A stretch of 64,000 nucleotides of DNA from Rhizobiaceae bacterium (GTDB taxonomy: Bacteria > Pseudomonadota > Alphaproteobacteria > Rhizobiales > Rhizobiaceae). Position numbers and translations under genes: made by a program. The stretch covers positions 94,645-158,644 of the forward strand of contig JARGOX010000016.1 of assembly GCA_029233925.1 (NCBI GenBank). Direction: 5' to 3'. Below the pieces are notes generated by a model. It did no database searches, had not been told where the DNA came from, and saw only the letters and a list, made by a program, of their open reading frames with translations. This document shows, in pieces, positions 53,651-63,066 of this stretch; position 1 is the first letter of the stretch; each line of letters opens with the position of its first letter.

Positions 53651-54358
53651 ATGGGTGATATCAGCAAATTCGTAAAACAGGCGCTGGCGGGCGCACTTGC
53701 CATAACCTTATCTTTAGGCATGGGTGCCACAGCAAATGCCGGCGAGGATCACCAGTCTGATCGGGTGAGAAACAATGCGCCCTGGGGCATTTCGGTTTCA
53801 TCCTATACCAGTCGCAAGACCGAAACCCGGATCAGACGAACTGGTGAAGTCTATCTTATTCGTGGTTTGGCAAATATTTTTTCTCTGGGTATGGACGAGA
53901 TTGAAAAGAAGATGCGCGCCAAGGGTCTGGACGCTGTCACATTCAATCACAGCGGCTGGAAATATCGGGCAGATGACATCATCAAACGATCAAAGGAGAA
54001 AAAAGTCTCCTATCCGATCATTATCGCGGGGCACTCACTGGGCGCCAACAGCGCCGTATCGATGGCCAATTATCTGGCCAAGAACAAAATTAAAGTGGCA
54101 CTGGTCGTCACATTTGATCCAACCATCAAACGGGTTGTTGGAAAAGACATCAAAACAGTGATCAATTATTATGTGCCGAACGGGAAAAATGAAGTTGTAA
54201 GGGGGCGCGGTTTTCGAGGCAGAATCAAGAATGTGGATATCACTGACCGCAAGGGTGTCGGACATATGAATGTCGAAAAAAACCCCAAACTTCAACAGGA
54301 CCTGATCAACCGCACCATGAAGCTGACCAGGAAAACGAAGCGTCGGAAAACATCCTGA
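53651..54358 (+). CDS. Secreted alpha/beta-hydrolase-like protein, unknown family
   Basis: This 235-residue protein has a signal peptide of about 30 residues (ending ANA). The nucleophile motif GHSLGA is at 127-132, Asp156 lies in VVTFDPT, and His205 in GVGHMN, giving a plausible Ser129-Asp156-His205 triad in correct order. The C-terminus is very basic. GEVYLIRGLANIFSLGMDEIEKKMRAKG before it resembles the first strand and helix of a small lipase or thioesterase. A GAGAGGGGAAC site precedes the ATG at 53651. It lies 159 bases after the methyltransferase-like gene. Confidence 0.7.
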   Translation: MGDISKFVKQALAGALAITLSLGMGATANAGEDHQSDRVRNNAPWGISVSSYTSRKTETRIRRTGEVYLIRGLANIFSLGMDEIEKKMRAKGLDAVTFNHSGWKYRADDIIKRSKEKKVSYPIIIAGHSLGANSAVSMANYLAKNKIKVALVVTFDPTIKRVVGKDIKTVINYYVPNGKNEVVRGRGFRGRIKNVDITDRKGVGHMNVEKNPKLQQDLINRTMKLTRKTKRRKTS

Positions 54359-54401
54359 GAACGGGCAAATACGGCTAACAATCGAGTTGGCGACCTGACA
54401 G

Positions 54402-54442
54402 GCCTGGGCCAATCGATAGGCATCACCACGGTTGGCCCAGGC
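54402..54442. terminator. Inverted repeat between convergent genes
   Basis: GCCTGGGCCAA (54402-54412) pairs perfectly with TTGGCCCAGGC (54432-54442) around 19 bases. It lies between the secreted hydrolase gene and the convergent DUF202 gene and probably ends both transcripts. Confidence 0.6.
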
Positions 54443-54457
54443 GAGACCCGCTTGCTG

Positions 54458-54757
54458 TCAGCCGTCGCTCTCTTCTGCTGCAGCTCTGGCCTTTTCAGCC
54501 ACGATGCTGCGTCGCAAGACAAGATAGTCAACCACCCCGATAATCGCCACCACAATTGACACGGGCACGAGCGCGAACCCCAGCCACTCCAGCCAATTGT
54601 CTTCGGTCAGCTTGAGCATGCCGATTCCCGAGACAAAAAGCGCAAGGGCAGTATTGAGATAGGCCAGCAGCGTACGTCGATTGGCCAGTTCCGTGCGCAC
54701 GATGGCCAGCACCAGGTTTTCGACGGACCGTTTTTCTTCATTGTTCAAAAGCACCAC
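54458..54757 (-). CDS. DUF202 family small membrane protein
   Basis: The 99-residue product has the DUF202 signature RTELANRRTLLAYLNTALALFVSGIGML (about 21-48), where the Arg, Asn-x-Arg-Thr and Ala-Tyr positions are conserved, and a second hydrophobic helix (about 59-80). E. coli YidH is a member. Its function is unknown. Confidence 0.85.
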   Translation of the reverse strand: MVLLNNEEKRSVENLVLAIVRTELANRRTLLAYLNTALALFVSGIGMLKLTEDNWLEWLGFALVPVSIVVAIIGVVDYLVLRRSIVAEKARAAAEESDG

Positions 54758-55061
54758 CTCGCTTCACCTTGCCACACGAGCGTCAGGACCCTCTCCTTCA
54801 TCTCATGTATTCAGACAGAATTGAACCTTTTGCGTGGAGACAAGCAGGCGCAACGATGTCTGGTTGCGCAAAAGGCCGTCCAAAATGGAAAAACAGGCTG
54901 GAAAGACTGGCGGCATTTGATGAATTGTCGTACGGTTTTGGCGCACAGTTCCCATTCTAAGTAGTTCAAAACATGTCCTATTTCACGACCATATTCTGCG
55001 ACGCCTGTCGAAGGCTTCCGCAAAAGCCCGGGGCGATGCCCATCGCGCCGGAAACCACGAC
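54758..55061. other. 304-base intergenic region before hyuA
   Basis: Short frames exist on both strands but none has a ribosome site or a recognisable product. I see no promoter or repeat I would defend here. Confidence 0.6.
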
Positions 55062-56957
55062 ATGAAGCGTCTGGCGATCGACATAGGCTCTGCTTTTGCA
55101 GATCTGGCCTATCACACGGAAGGGCAGCCGCAGGTCCTCAAACACCCTGCAGATGGCGATTCGGAAGGCGAAACCGTGATGCAGGCGATTGCAGCGGGCG
55201 TTGGCAAATTCGGCTTTTCCGTGGCTGAGCTGGACGAGATACGCATTGCATCAACGGGCGCATTGAATGCAGTCCTGAAGCGCAAGGGCGCACGCATTGC
55301 CCTTCTTTGCACGCAGGGGTTTGGCGATACGCTGTACCTCGCACGGCAGAACCGCATGGATCTTTATGATCCGGTCGCCGCACCGCGCGCGCCTGCATTT
55401 TTGCTCGACCCGACAGATGTCCACGAAATTGCCGGCAGGATGGATGCACGAGGAAACGAAATCACTCCGATCAACAGGTCTGCCCTGTCCGAACTTGCAG
55501 AGCGCATCCATGCCGACAAGGTTGAGGCCGTGGCCGTCTGCCTGTTGTTTGCGCATGTCAATCCGGCCCATGAACTGGCCTGCTACGAGATTTTGAGTGC
55601 CTTGTGCCCCGATGTGCCAATCAGCCTGTCCCATCAGGTCGATCCACAGCCACGCGAATATGAGCGGACAGTATCGACCTGTCTGGATGCCTGGCTGAAG
55701 CCTGCACTGACGGATGCAACAACGCAGATCGGCAGGGACCTTGAGGCACAGGGATTTGCAGGCCGCATTTTCTATGGCGACAGTCGCGGCACACTGGTGT
55801 CACAGGACATCGCCGCGCAACAGCCCGGCGCATTGCTGGCCAGTGGTCCAGCCGCAGCCGCATTGCATGCCAGCCGTTTGAGAGCTGAAAACACCGACGG
55901 TGATGCCGATTCGCCGGCACGGCTGACGGTGGATATCGGTTCCGTCAGTTGCGATATTTCCTACACAAAACAGGACGGCGATACTCCACTGGTACCGGCA
56001 GCACTCTATGGTGGTATTCCGGTGCGGCGCGATATGGTCGATCTGCACAGTATCGCTCTGGGCGGACGACACCGCGCCATGGTGCATCCGGGTGGACATA
56101 TAACCTTCTCAATGCAGGCGCAGCCGCAATTGCCCAGCCTTGATCTGGCCTTGCGTGTCCTCGGTCGCTGCAACCCATTGCGCAGCGCCAACGAAATCAA
56201 ATTGCTGGAAGACATGGCGACAGGCGCCGGATGGGACGGCGCACAGGAGGCGGCAGCACGGATCGTAACAGCGGCGGAACTGGAAGTGGCAGGCGCCGTC
56301 ATGGGATTTGCGGTGCGGCGCAATATTGATCCGGCCGGGGCTCATCTGGTCGCCATGGGCGGGCTGGGCCCGGTTCTGGCGCCGGGTATTGCCGCGCTTT
56401 TGTCCATGCGGCAGATCCTCTTGCCATTTGCACCGGGCGCTGCCGGGGCTCTGGGGCTTCTTCATGCCGCCCCAAGGTTCGAGGCAAGCACAAATATCGC
56501 CCGCCCCATTGGTGATTTGACCGCCCCTGAGCTCGCCGCACTATACACCAGCCTTGAAGCACAGATCGAAGCACAATTCCCCAAACGCGATGGGTTACCG
56601 GCAGTGCAGGACAGCATAATTCTCAACCTGGCGGCGACAGCCCATATGCACCCATTGCAGGTAACGATGCAGGGTTTTCCGGAAACAGCCGCACAGATCA
56701 TGCAGGCGTTTGCAACAACCTATGAAAATCAGTTGGGTATCGCGCCACCGGGTTCCGGCTATGTCTTTTCCATTGCCCTGCGCCGTGACGCGATAAGCGA
56801 TTCAACGATTGCGGCACGCAAGGAACCGACTCGGGATCTGGCCGGCCACTCAGGCGTCTGTGAAACGGCCGCCGGGACGATTTGGGTCGGAGACATGTGG
56901 ACGTTGCATGAGACCGGGATCGGGTTTTCCATGCATTGGAAGGAGCAGGCCCGATGA
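55062..56957 (+). CDS. Hydantoinase/oxoprolinase A subunit (HyuA-like), divergent
   Basis: HyuA-type proteins are ATP-dependent hydrolases of cyclic amides such as N-methylhydantoin or 5-oxoproline. The 631-residue product (usual about 680) keeps the order of family blocks: an N-terminal nucleotide-site motif, a KRKGARIALLCTQGFGDTLYLARQNRMDLYD block, INRSALSELAERI, CPDVPISLSHQVDPQPREYERTVSTCLDAWL, and a later LTVDIGSVSCDISY. However, the usual DIGGTFTD is DIGSAFADL and HGTTVATNA is ASTGALNAV, so the ATP or substrate site is altered. It overlaps hyuB in ATGA. Confidence 0.82.
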   Translation: MKRLAIDIGSAFADLAYHTEGQPQVLKHPADGDSEGETVMQAIAAGVGKFGFSVAELDEIRIASTGALNAVLKRKGARIALLCTQGFGDTLYLARQNRMDLYDPVAAPRAPAFLLDPTDVHEIAGRMDARGNEITPINRSALSELAERIHADKVEAVAVCLLFAHVNPAHELACYEILSALCPDVPISLSHQVDPQPREYERTVSTCLDAWLKPALTDATTQIGRDLEAQGFAGRIFYGDSRGTLVSQDIAAQQPGALLASGPAAAALHASRLRAENTDGDADSPARLTVDIGSVSCDISYTKQDGDTPLVPAALYGGIPVRRDMVDLHSIALGGRHRAMVHPGGHITFSMQAQPQLPSLDLALRVLGRCNPLRSANEIKLLEDMATGAGWDGAQEAAARIVTAAELEVAGAVMGFAVRRNIDPAGAHLVAMGGLGPVLAPGIAALLSMRQILLPFAPGAAGALGLLHAAPRFEASTNIARPIGDLTAPELAALYTSLEAQIEAQFPKRDGLPAVQDSIILNLAATAHMHPLQVTMQGFPETAAQIMQAFATTYENQLGIAPPGSGYVFSIALRRDAISDSTIAARKEPTRDLAGHSGVCETAAGTIWVGDMWTLHETGIGFSMHWKEQAR

Positions 56958-58525
56958 CGGTTGACCCAAGGGTTTTTCAGATGCGGCTGGACGGCCTGGC
57001 ACAGGCCATGCAGGAAACATTGTTCCGCACAGCCGTTTCACCGGTGGTGCGTGAAGGTGCGGATGCCTCTTGCGGACTGTTCTCCGAGCGTGGTGAATTG
57101 CTGGCGCTGTCGGATGCCATTCCTCTTCTGTTAGGGGCCTTGCCGGGTGTCGTTCAGGCGATTCTCGCCGAATTTCCGCCCGAAGATATCCGCCCGGAAC
57201 AGATATTCTGCATGAATGATCCGTTTCTTGGCGGCACCCATTTGCCTGATATCACCGTGATGATCCCGGTCTTTGCCCAGTCCCGTCTGGTGGGGTTTGC
57301 AGCCAGTATTCTGCATCACCAGGATGTTGGCGGTCTGCGCGCCGGATCAGTCCCACCCGATGCAGTGACGATCTTCCAGGAAGGCCTGCGTCTGCCGCCG
57401 ATGATTCTCGGCCAAAACGGTGTCATGGACCGCCAGATGGTGCGGTTGATCGAGAGCAATTCACGCGCCCCTGAAATCGTATTGGGTGATCTGATGGCCC
57501 AGATAGCCTCTGCCGGCGCGGCGGCAAAGGGGATGATGGCGATGTGCAGCGAGATCGGTGCCGAGCGTTTCATCGGGACCGCCGCCACCTGCCTCGATCA
57601 GAGCGAAAACACCATTGCAGCCCTGTTTGATAGTTTGCCGCCCGGCCCTTTTGTCGGGCACGACGGGTTGGACCCCAATGCGGACTTGCCGCCCTGTGAG
57701 GTGACGGTTGCAATCACGCTGCACGACGGGCATCTGACGGCGGACTTTACCGGGTCCTCGCCGCAGGTTCAGGCACCGGTCAACTGCGTGCGTTCCGGGC
57801 CACTGTCCGCTGTGCTTTATGCCGTTTTGTGTCTGGCGGGAAAATCCGCCCTGCGCAATGGCGGTCTGCTGCGCCGCATTCGCCTTGTCTTGCCGGAAGC
57901 CAGCGTGGTCAACGCCGCAGCCCCGGCGGCGGTCAATGCCCGCATGAATATGGTGCGTTGCATCACGTCATCGGTGTTGCAGGCCATTGCACAGGCAGCG
58001 CCTGATGTCATGCCGGCCGCCAATTCCGGCATGTCCTATGTGGTGGCTTTTTCCGGCACGCATGCCGATGGGCGCCCCTTTGTCACCACCGAGGTGATTG
58101 CCGGCGGCGCCGGTGGTGGCCCTGACCGTGATGGCGCTTCGGCCATTTCAACGGATGTCGGCAATGCAATGAACATGCCTGGCGAGGCTTTGGAAGAGAT
58201 TGCACCGGTGCGCCTGTTGTCTTCGGCTCTGCGCCGCGGATCAGGGGGAGCAGGAAAATATCGCGGTGGCGACGGGATCATCCGACTGTACGAAGCGCTG
58301 GCCGATCAGATCTCCGTGTCGGTACGCGGTGAACGGTTTATCCGGGTCCCATTGGGATTGAAGGGCGGTGGATCGCCGAAACCATCGGCAGCCATGATCT
58401 TGCGCACTGACGGCAGTAGCATCCATCTGACAGCGCGCACGGCCATTACGCTCAATCGCGGTGACAGGTTGCAGATCGAAAGCTGCGGCGGTGCCGGCTA
58501 CGGCATCTCTGAGAACGCCGATTAA
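56954..58525 (+). CDS. Hydantoinase/oxoprolinase B subunit (HyuB-like)
   Basis: The 523-residue product has the usual HyuB blocks: LAQAMQETLFRTAVSPVVREGADASCGLFSERGELLA, FCMNDPFLGGTHLPDITVMIPVF with the Asp/His pair, FAASILHHQDVGG, VTVAITLHDGHLTADFTGSSPQVQAPVNCV and, near the end, LLSSALRRGSGGAGKYRGGDGIIR. It forms the second subunit with HyuA, to which it is coupled by a 4-base overlap. It looks more conserved than the A subunit. Uptake by the convergent tct genes is a reasonable guess. Confidence 0.9.
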   Translation: MTVDPRVFQMRLDGLAQAMQETLFRTAVSPVVREGADASCGLFSERGELLALSDAIPLLLGALPGVVQAILAEFPPEDIRPEQIFCMNDPFLGGTHLPDITVMIPVFAQSRLVGFAASILHHQDVGGLRAGSVPPDAVTIFQEGLRLPPMILGQNGVMDRQMVRLIESNSRAPEIVLGDLMAQIASAGAAAKGMMAMCSEIGAERFIGTAATCLDQSENTIAALFDSLPPGPFVGHDGLDPNADLPPCEVTVAITLHDGHLTADFTGSSPQVQAPVNCVRSGPLSAVLYAVLCLAGKSALRNGGLLRRIRLVLPEASVVNAAAPAAVNARMNMVRCITSSVLQAIAQAAPDVMPAANSGMSYVVAFSGTHADGRPFVTTEVIAGGAGGGPDRDGASAISTDVGNAMNMPGEALEEIAPVRLLSSALRRGSGGAGKYRGGDGIIRLYEALADQISVSVRGERFIRVPLGLKGGGSPKPSAAMILRTDGSSIHLTARTAITLNRGDRLQIESCGGAGYGISENAD

Positions 58526-58553
58526 GGCGGCGTCGGCTCAAATATTTTCAGGT

Positions 58554-60086
58554 TCAATCCGCATCATCTGAAGGCGCATTGCGCCTGACCCGACTGACCA
58601 GTTTGCTGCGCAGTCCCGGCATGAACACCGAACCCAGAAACATCAGACTGATGAGCAGAAACACCAGACTGATCGGGCGTTGCAGGAAGATCGTCAGATC
58701 GCCGTGCGACAGCAGCATGGCGCGGCGAAAATGTTCCTCCAGCAAGGGACCCAGGATGAACCCCAGCAAAACCGGCGTTGCCGGATAGGAAAATTTCCGC
58801 ATCGCATAGCCGATCAGGCCGAAAGCCAGCACGACATAGATATCGAATACATTGTTGTCCGCACTGTATACGCCAATGCAGATGAAAAGAATGATGGCCG
58901 GATAAAGCAGCCGATAGGGGATCGACAGCAATCGCACCCACAGGCCGATCAACGGTATATTGAGGAACAGCAACATCAGATTGCCGATCCAGAAACTCAT
59001 GATCAGGCCCCAGAACATGGTGGGCTGATCATTGATCAGGTTGGGGCCAGGTGTAATGCCATGCAGGATCATCGCCCCCATCAGCACGGCCACCACAGCA
59101 TCACCCGGAATACCCAGGCTGAGTGTGGGTATGAAGGCTGCCTGAACCGACGCATTGTTGGCAGCCTCCGGGGCCGAGAGACCTGCGAGAGATCCTTTGC
59201 CAAATTGCGACGGGTCGCGTGACAGGCGCTTTTCAGCTGCATAGGCCATCAGGGAGGCAATGCCCGGACCGGTTCCCGGCAAGGCGCCCACAAAGGACCC
59301 GATCACGGAACCACGCAGCGTCGGCTTCCAAATCTCTTTCCATTCGCTGCGTGACGGCAGCATGTCCTTGAAGCGTATACCCTTGACACCCATGGGGGCG
59401 CCCGAGGCCTGGCCCACATTGGCCATGATCTCGGCCACGCCAAACAGCCCCATGGCGACGGCCACCAGACCGAATCCGTCGGCCAGTTCCAGAATGCCGA
59501 AGTTGAACCGGAACATGCCGGTATTCACATCGGTCCCGACCTGCCCCAGCACGATGCCAAACACCACCATCGCCAGGGCCTTGAAAGGGGAACCGACTGA
59601 GAGCGTGGAGGCGGCCACAAGGCCCAGCAACATGACTGAAAAATATTCGGTTGAACTGAATTTGAGCGCAAAACCGGCGATCAGTGGCGCAAACCCCATC
59701 ACCAGGACAATGGCAAAGGACGAACCGACAAAAGAATTGATCGCCGTCACGAAAAGAGCCAGCGGCGCTTTGCCTTGCTGCGCCAGCGGATAGCCGTCGA
59801 GGCAGGTGATGGCAGATGTGGCCGTACCCGGCAGGTTCAAAAGGATGGAGGCCGTCGAGCCGCCATATTGCGCGCCATAGAATATCCCCGCCAGCATGAT
59901 CAATGCAGTGGTGGGATCAAGATAATAGGTCAATGGCAAGGCCAGAGAAATCGCCGCAAGCGCGCCGATACCGGGCAGCACGCCGACCACGGTGCCGACC
60001 GTTACGCCAAGAAAACAGAAAAGCAATGCTTCGGCACTGAGCGCCGTGCTCAGGCCAAGCTGTATATTGGCAAGGAATTCACTCAT
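58554..60086 (-). CDS. tctA: Tripartite tricarboxylate transporter, large permease TctA
   Basis: The 510-residue product has about twelve hydrophobic segments. Family marks are VGVLPGIGALAAISLALPLTYYLDPTTALIMLAGIFYGAQYGGS near the start, NLPGTATSAITCLDGYPLAQQGKA, and GALPGTGPGIASLMAYAAEKR. It transports carboxylates captured by the TctC protein. It overlaps tctB by one base. Confidence 0.95.
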   Translation of the reverse strand: MSEFLANIQLGLSTALSAEALLFCFLGVTVGTVVGVLPGIGALAAISLALPLTYYLDPTTALIMLAGIFYGAQYGGSTASILLNLPGTATSAITCLDGYPLAQQGKAPLALFVTAINSFVGSSFAIVLVMGFAPLIAGFALKFSSTEYFSVMLLGLVAASTLSVGSPFKALAMVVFGIVLGQVGTDVNTGMFRFNFGILELADGFGLVAVAMGLFGVAEIMANVGQASGAPMGVKGIRFKDMLPSRSEWKEIWKPTLRGSVIGSFVGALPGTGPGIASLMAYAAEKRLSRDPSQFGKGSLAGLSAPEAANNASVQAAFIPTLSLGIPGDAVVAVLMGAMILHGITPGPNLINDQPTMFWGLIMSFWIGNLMLLFLNIPLIGLWVRLLSIPYRLLYPAIILFICIGVYSADNNVFDIYVVLAFGLIGYAMRKFSYPATPVLLGFILGPLLEEHFRRAMLLSHGDLTIFLQRPISLVFLLISLMFLGSVFMPGLRSKLVSRVRRNAPSDDAD

Positions 60087-60544
60087 TACGAAGCCCCGAA
60101 GGCGCTGATGGGGACACTAAGGCCCCATATGAACAGCGCTGTGCCAAAGATCGCCATGAACAGGCACACGCCCAGCAGGGGCAGCCAGCTGGTTCGTCGT
60201 TCGGCAAAGCCGATACAGACGAACATCGCCACCATGGCCGGTACAAACCCCAGGCGTTCAAGCAACAAAGCCAGAACCACCATTGCGACGGAAATGGCGA
60301 CAACCGGGCGCATTCCGGATGGTTGGTTCTCATCGCTATCATCCATCGGCATCCGCCGATTTTCCAGGGCAACCATCACCCCCAGCAACACAAGAAGCAG
60401 TCCGATATAGAAAGGAAAGAACCCCGGGCCCGGTCGAAACATCGATCCCTGCGGATACCCATAAGCGATGGCCGACAGACCTGCGCCCACAGCGATGACA
60501 CTGGCCGCTGCGATCTGTTCCCTAATGCGTTGTCTCACAGGCAT
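60086..60544 (-). CDS. tctB: Tripartite tricarboxylate transporter, small permease TctB
   Basis: The 152-residue product has four hydrophobic segments and FRPGPGFFPFYIGLLLVLLGVMVALENRR at about 36-64, the conserved TctB block. It lies between tctC (83-base gap with a hairpin) and tctA. Confidence 0.92.
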   Translation of the reverse strand: MPVRQRIREQIAAASVIAVGAGLSAIAYGYPQGSMFRPGPGFFPFYIGLLLVLLGVMVALENRRMPMDDSDENQPSGMRPVVAISVAMVVLALLLERLGFVPAMVAMFVCIGFAERRTSWLPLLGVCLFMAIFGTALFIWGLSVPISAFGAS

Positions 60545-60595
60545 ACGGATGGGGTCTTTCTGGCAGAATGGCCTTTTACAGGCCGGAAAGGCAGC

Positions 60596-60619
60596 GCGGG
60601 CCGGCGCAAGCCGACCCGC
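60596..60619 (-). terminator. GC-rich hairpin between tctC and tctB
   Basis: On the minus strand, GCGGGTCGGC and GCCGGCCCGC form a 10-bp stem (one mismatch) with a TTGC loop, starting 8 bases after the tctC stop. Similar elements follow dctP and urtA in this window and would favour the binding protein. Confidence 0.6.
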
Positions 60620-60627
60620 TCCAATGA

Positions 60628-61626
60628 CTACTTCTTCAGACCGGCAGCTTCAACAACCTTGGTCCATTTGTCCACTTCCGAGGCGATGAATGCCTTGGAA
60701 TCCGCCGGGTTCATGCCCTCGACCAGGAATCCGCGCTGTGCGAAGACTTCCTTCAGGGCGTCGGTTTCCAGTGCGGCAGAGACAGCCGTATAGAGTTTGT
60801 CCAGAACAGCCGTTGGTGTACCGGCAGGCGCAAAGACGCCCTGCCATGAGAAGGCTGCAAAACCGTCAATACCGGCTTCGGCAATGGTCGGTACGCCCTT
60901 CAGCAGGAAATGTTCCTTTGTTCCTGTGACGGCCAATGGACGCAGGTCACCGGATTTGACGTATTCCGAGGTGACGAGGATGTCGCCGAACATGGCGTTG
61001 ATCTGTCCACCCAAAAGGTCCTGAAGTGCCGCAGCGCTGCCTTTGTAGGGAACGTGCAGCAGTTTGGTGCCCGATTCCAGACCGAACAATTCGCCAGTCA
61101 TATGCATCGAGGTGCCAACACCTGGCGTACCATGGGTAAAGTATTCAGGGTTTGCCTTCGCATAAGCGATGACATCCTGAACCGACTTGAAATCACTGTC
61201 TTCGCGGACAACCAGAACGAGGGGTGAGCTGATGACGATGCTGACCGGGTCAAAATCGGTCACCGGGCTGTAAGGCAGGTCGTCGCGCAAGGCCGCGCTG
61301 ATGGCGTTGGATCCGGTAACACCCATCAACAGCGTGTAGCCGTCGGGATCAGATTTGGCGACATAATTGGCACCTACTGTTCCGCCGGCACCGCCGCGGT
61401 TTTCCACCACGACCGGCTGGCCGAGAGAGGAGGACAGCGCTTCGCCGATCTTGCGTGCGAGCAGATCGGTCGAGCCACCGGGTGGAAAAGGCACCACGAT
61501 GGTGATGGGCTTGTCAGGGTAGCTGTCTGCGGCGACTGCATTTGCAGGCGAGGCAAACATGGAAGCGGCTCCAATGGCCAGAGCCAGACCGGCGGAAACC
61601 AGCCCTTTTGAGAAGATTTTTTTCAT
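60628..61626 (-). CDS. tctC: Tripartite tricarboxylate transporter binding protein TctC (Bug family)
   Basis: The 332-residue product has a signal peptide of about 32 residues (ending AVAA) and opens YPDKPITIVVPFPPGGSTDLLARKIGEALSSSLGQPVVVENRGGAGGTVG, the classic Bug pattern. HGTPGVGTSMHMTGELF and LHVPYKGSAAALQDLLGGQINAMF are further marks. It is the first gene of tctCBA. The ligand may be a carboxylate released from, or related to, hyuAB substrates. Confidence 0.95.
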   Translation of the reverse strand: MKKIFSKGLVSAGLALAIGAASMFASPANAVAADSYPDKPITIVVPFPPGGSTDLLARKIGEALSSSLGQPVVVENRGGAGGTVGANYVAKSDPDGYTLLMGVTGSNAISAALRDDLPYSPVTDFDPVSIVISSPLVLVVREDSDFKSVQDVIAYAKANPEYFTHGTPGVGTSMHMTGELFGLESGTKLLHVPYKGSAAALQDLLGGQINAMFGDILVTSEYVKSGDLRPLAVTGTKEHFLLKGVPTIAEAGIDGFAAFSWQGVFAPAGTPTAVLDKLYTAVSAALETDALKEVFAQRGFLVEGMNPADSKAFIASEVDKWTKVVEAAGLKK

Positions 61627-61708
61627 GATTTACGTTCCCTTTTGGTTGCGTTCGACACGTATCCAACGTTCACGTTTTGACGTTGATTTGCGACGGTGGC
61701 TGAGCAGG

Positions 61709-62980
61709 TCATGACCCGACCCAGGATTTGAACCGATCCGGTCGGAACGGTTTCAGATTGATCTCCGGTTCGCGCCCGGAGACCAGATTTGCAATTTCGC
61801 GTCCGGTGGTGGCGCCGCCGCACATGCCGACATGCCCGTGACCAAAACCAAACCAGGCATTTTCAGCCCGTGACGCCGCGCCGATGACCGGCATGCTGTC
61901 CGGCAGGCAGGGGCGATGACCCATCCACATGGTGTGACCTTCCGTGGTAAGGCGGGGGAAAATCTCGTTGCCCTTGGACAACAGCGCCTCGGCGCGCGCA
62001 TAATTGGGCGCGGCCTTCAATCCCGCCAATTCGACCGTTCCGGCAAGGCGCAATCCCATGCGCATCGGATTGATCATGATATTCTGTTCCACAGCCATGA
62101 TGTTGCGCGTCAACGACACGGTGGGATTGGGCAATGTCACATGATAGCCGCGCTGGGTTTCGAGTGGCACCTTGGAGCCCAGTTGCGCTGCCAGTACAGC
62201 CGACCAGGCGCCCGCAGCAACAACAACACCGTCCACTTCGAGCGGTTCTCCGTCGGCCAGCAGAACCTCTTTAACCAGGCCGTCACGCTGGTTGAAACCC
62301 GTGACACGGGTTTTCAGATGGTTCGCACCATCACGTATGGCCTGCGCATAGATGGCTTTGACCAGAGCGGACGGGTCCGTGGTTGCACCGTTTTCAGGGG
62401 CGTATTGCCCAAAGGCAAAGCTTCCCCTCAGATCTGGCTCTAGGTCAAACAGCGCATCGCTGTCGAGTTCATGCATCGTAACGCCCAGGCTGCGACGCAG
62501 GTCCGTGCCCCATTTCCACCTTTGGGCAGATTCCCGCGATGAATAGACATAAAGACAGCCCTCGCGCTGGATCAGGGAGCCGGCACCATGACCGGCGCGC
62601 TGCACCAGGGGTGTATAGGAATCGAAAACGGGATCCAGCAATCCGCGAATGGCGGTGGCGATGCGCGTCACCTCCTTTTCGGAGGAATGACGCAGAAACC
62701 GCATCAGCCAGGGCAAGACCGTGGGCAGATAATGAGCGCGTATCACCAGGGGACCACTGGGATCCAGCAGCCATTTGGGCACCTTGCGCCACATGCCGGG
62801 CATACCCACCGGCAGCACGGCACTGGGCGAGAGGGAACCGGCATTGCCGAAGGAGCAACCCTCGCCTGCATCCAGCGGGTCAATAAAGGTAATGCGATGC
62901 CCGTCACGCTGCGCCCAGGCAGCAGTGGCAGTGCCGACTATTCCCGTTCCAATCACTGCAAGATGCAAAGGCAACCCCAT
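61709..62980 (-). CDS. FAD-dependent D-amino acid dehydrogenase-like oxidoreductase (DadA type)
   Basis: The 423-residue product starts with a Rossmann FAD motif (LAVIGTGIVGTATAAWAQRDGHRITFIDPLDAGEGCSFGNAGSLSPSAV), has VDGVVVAAGAWSAVLAAQLGSKVPLETQRGYHV, and closes with MWMGHRPCLPDSMPVIGAASRAENAWFGFGHGHVGMCGGATTGREIANL, all as in DadA. It would deaminate a D-amino acid, with electrons going to the respiratory chain. The ATG at 62980 is used; a TTG at 62983 precedes it. It lies before tctCBA on the same strand and divergent from a LysR gene. Confidence 0.9.
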   Translation of the reverse strand: MGLPLHLAVIGTGIVGTATAAWAQRDGHRITFIDPLDAGEGCSFGNAGSLSPSAVLPVGMPGMWRKVPKWLLDPSGPLVIRAHYLPTVLPWLMRFLRHSSEKEVTRIATAIRGLLDPVFDSYTPLVQRAGHGAGSLIQREGCLYVYSSRESAQRWKWGTDLRRSLGVTMHELDSDALFDLEPDLRGSFAFGQYAPENGATTDPSALVKAIYAQAIRDGANHLKTRVTGFNQRDGLVKEVLLADGEPLEVDGVVVAAGAWSAVLAAQLGSKVPLETQRGYHVTLPNPTVSLTRNIMAVEQNIMINPMRMGLRLAGTVELAGLKAAPNYARAEALLSKGNEIFPRLTTEGHTMWMGHRPCLPDSMPVIGAASRAENAWFGFGHGHVGMCGGATTGREIANLVSGREPEINLKPFRPDRFKSWVGS

Positions 62981-63018
62981 CAAATCTCAATATCGTGGAG
63001 TCTATTGTCAAATGGGGA

Positions 63019-63034
63019 ATTGGATAATACCAAT
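63019..63034. promoter_or_regulatory. Candidate LysR box between dadA-like gene and lysR
   Basis: ATTGG-ATAATA-CCAAT is a perfect inverted repeat in the 86-base divergent region and contains the T-N11-A spacing preferred by LysR proteins. Assignment rests on position. Confidence 0.55.
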
Positions 63035-63066
63035 GAATTATTACTCTAATTCCATCAGGTTTCCTT

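Noticed and set aside
54769..54960. Small plus-strand gene before hyuA
   Set aside because: No ribosome site, no recognisable sequence, and a competing frame on the other strand; likely chance.
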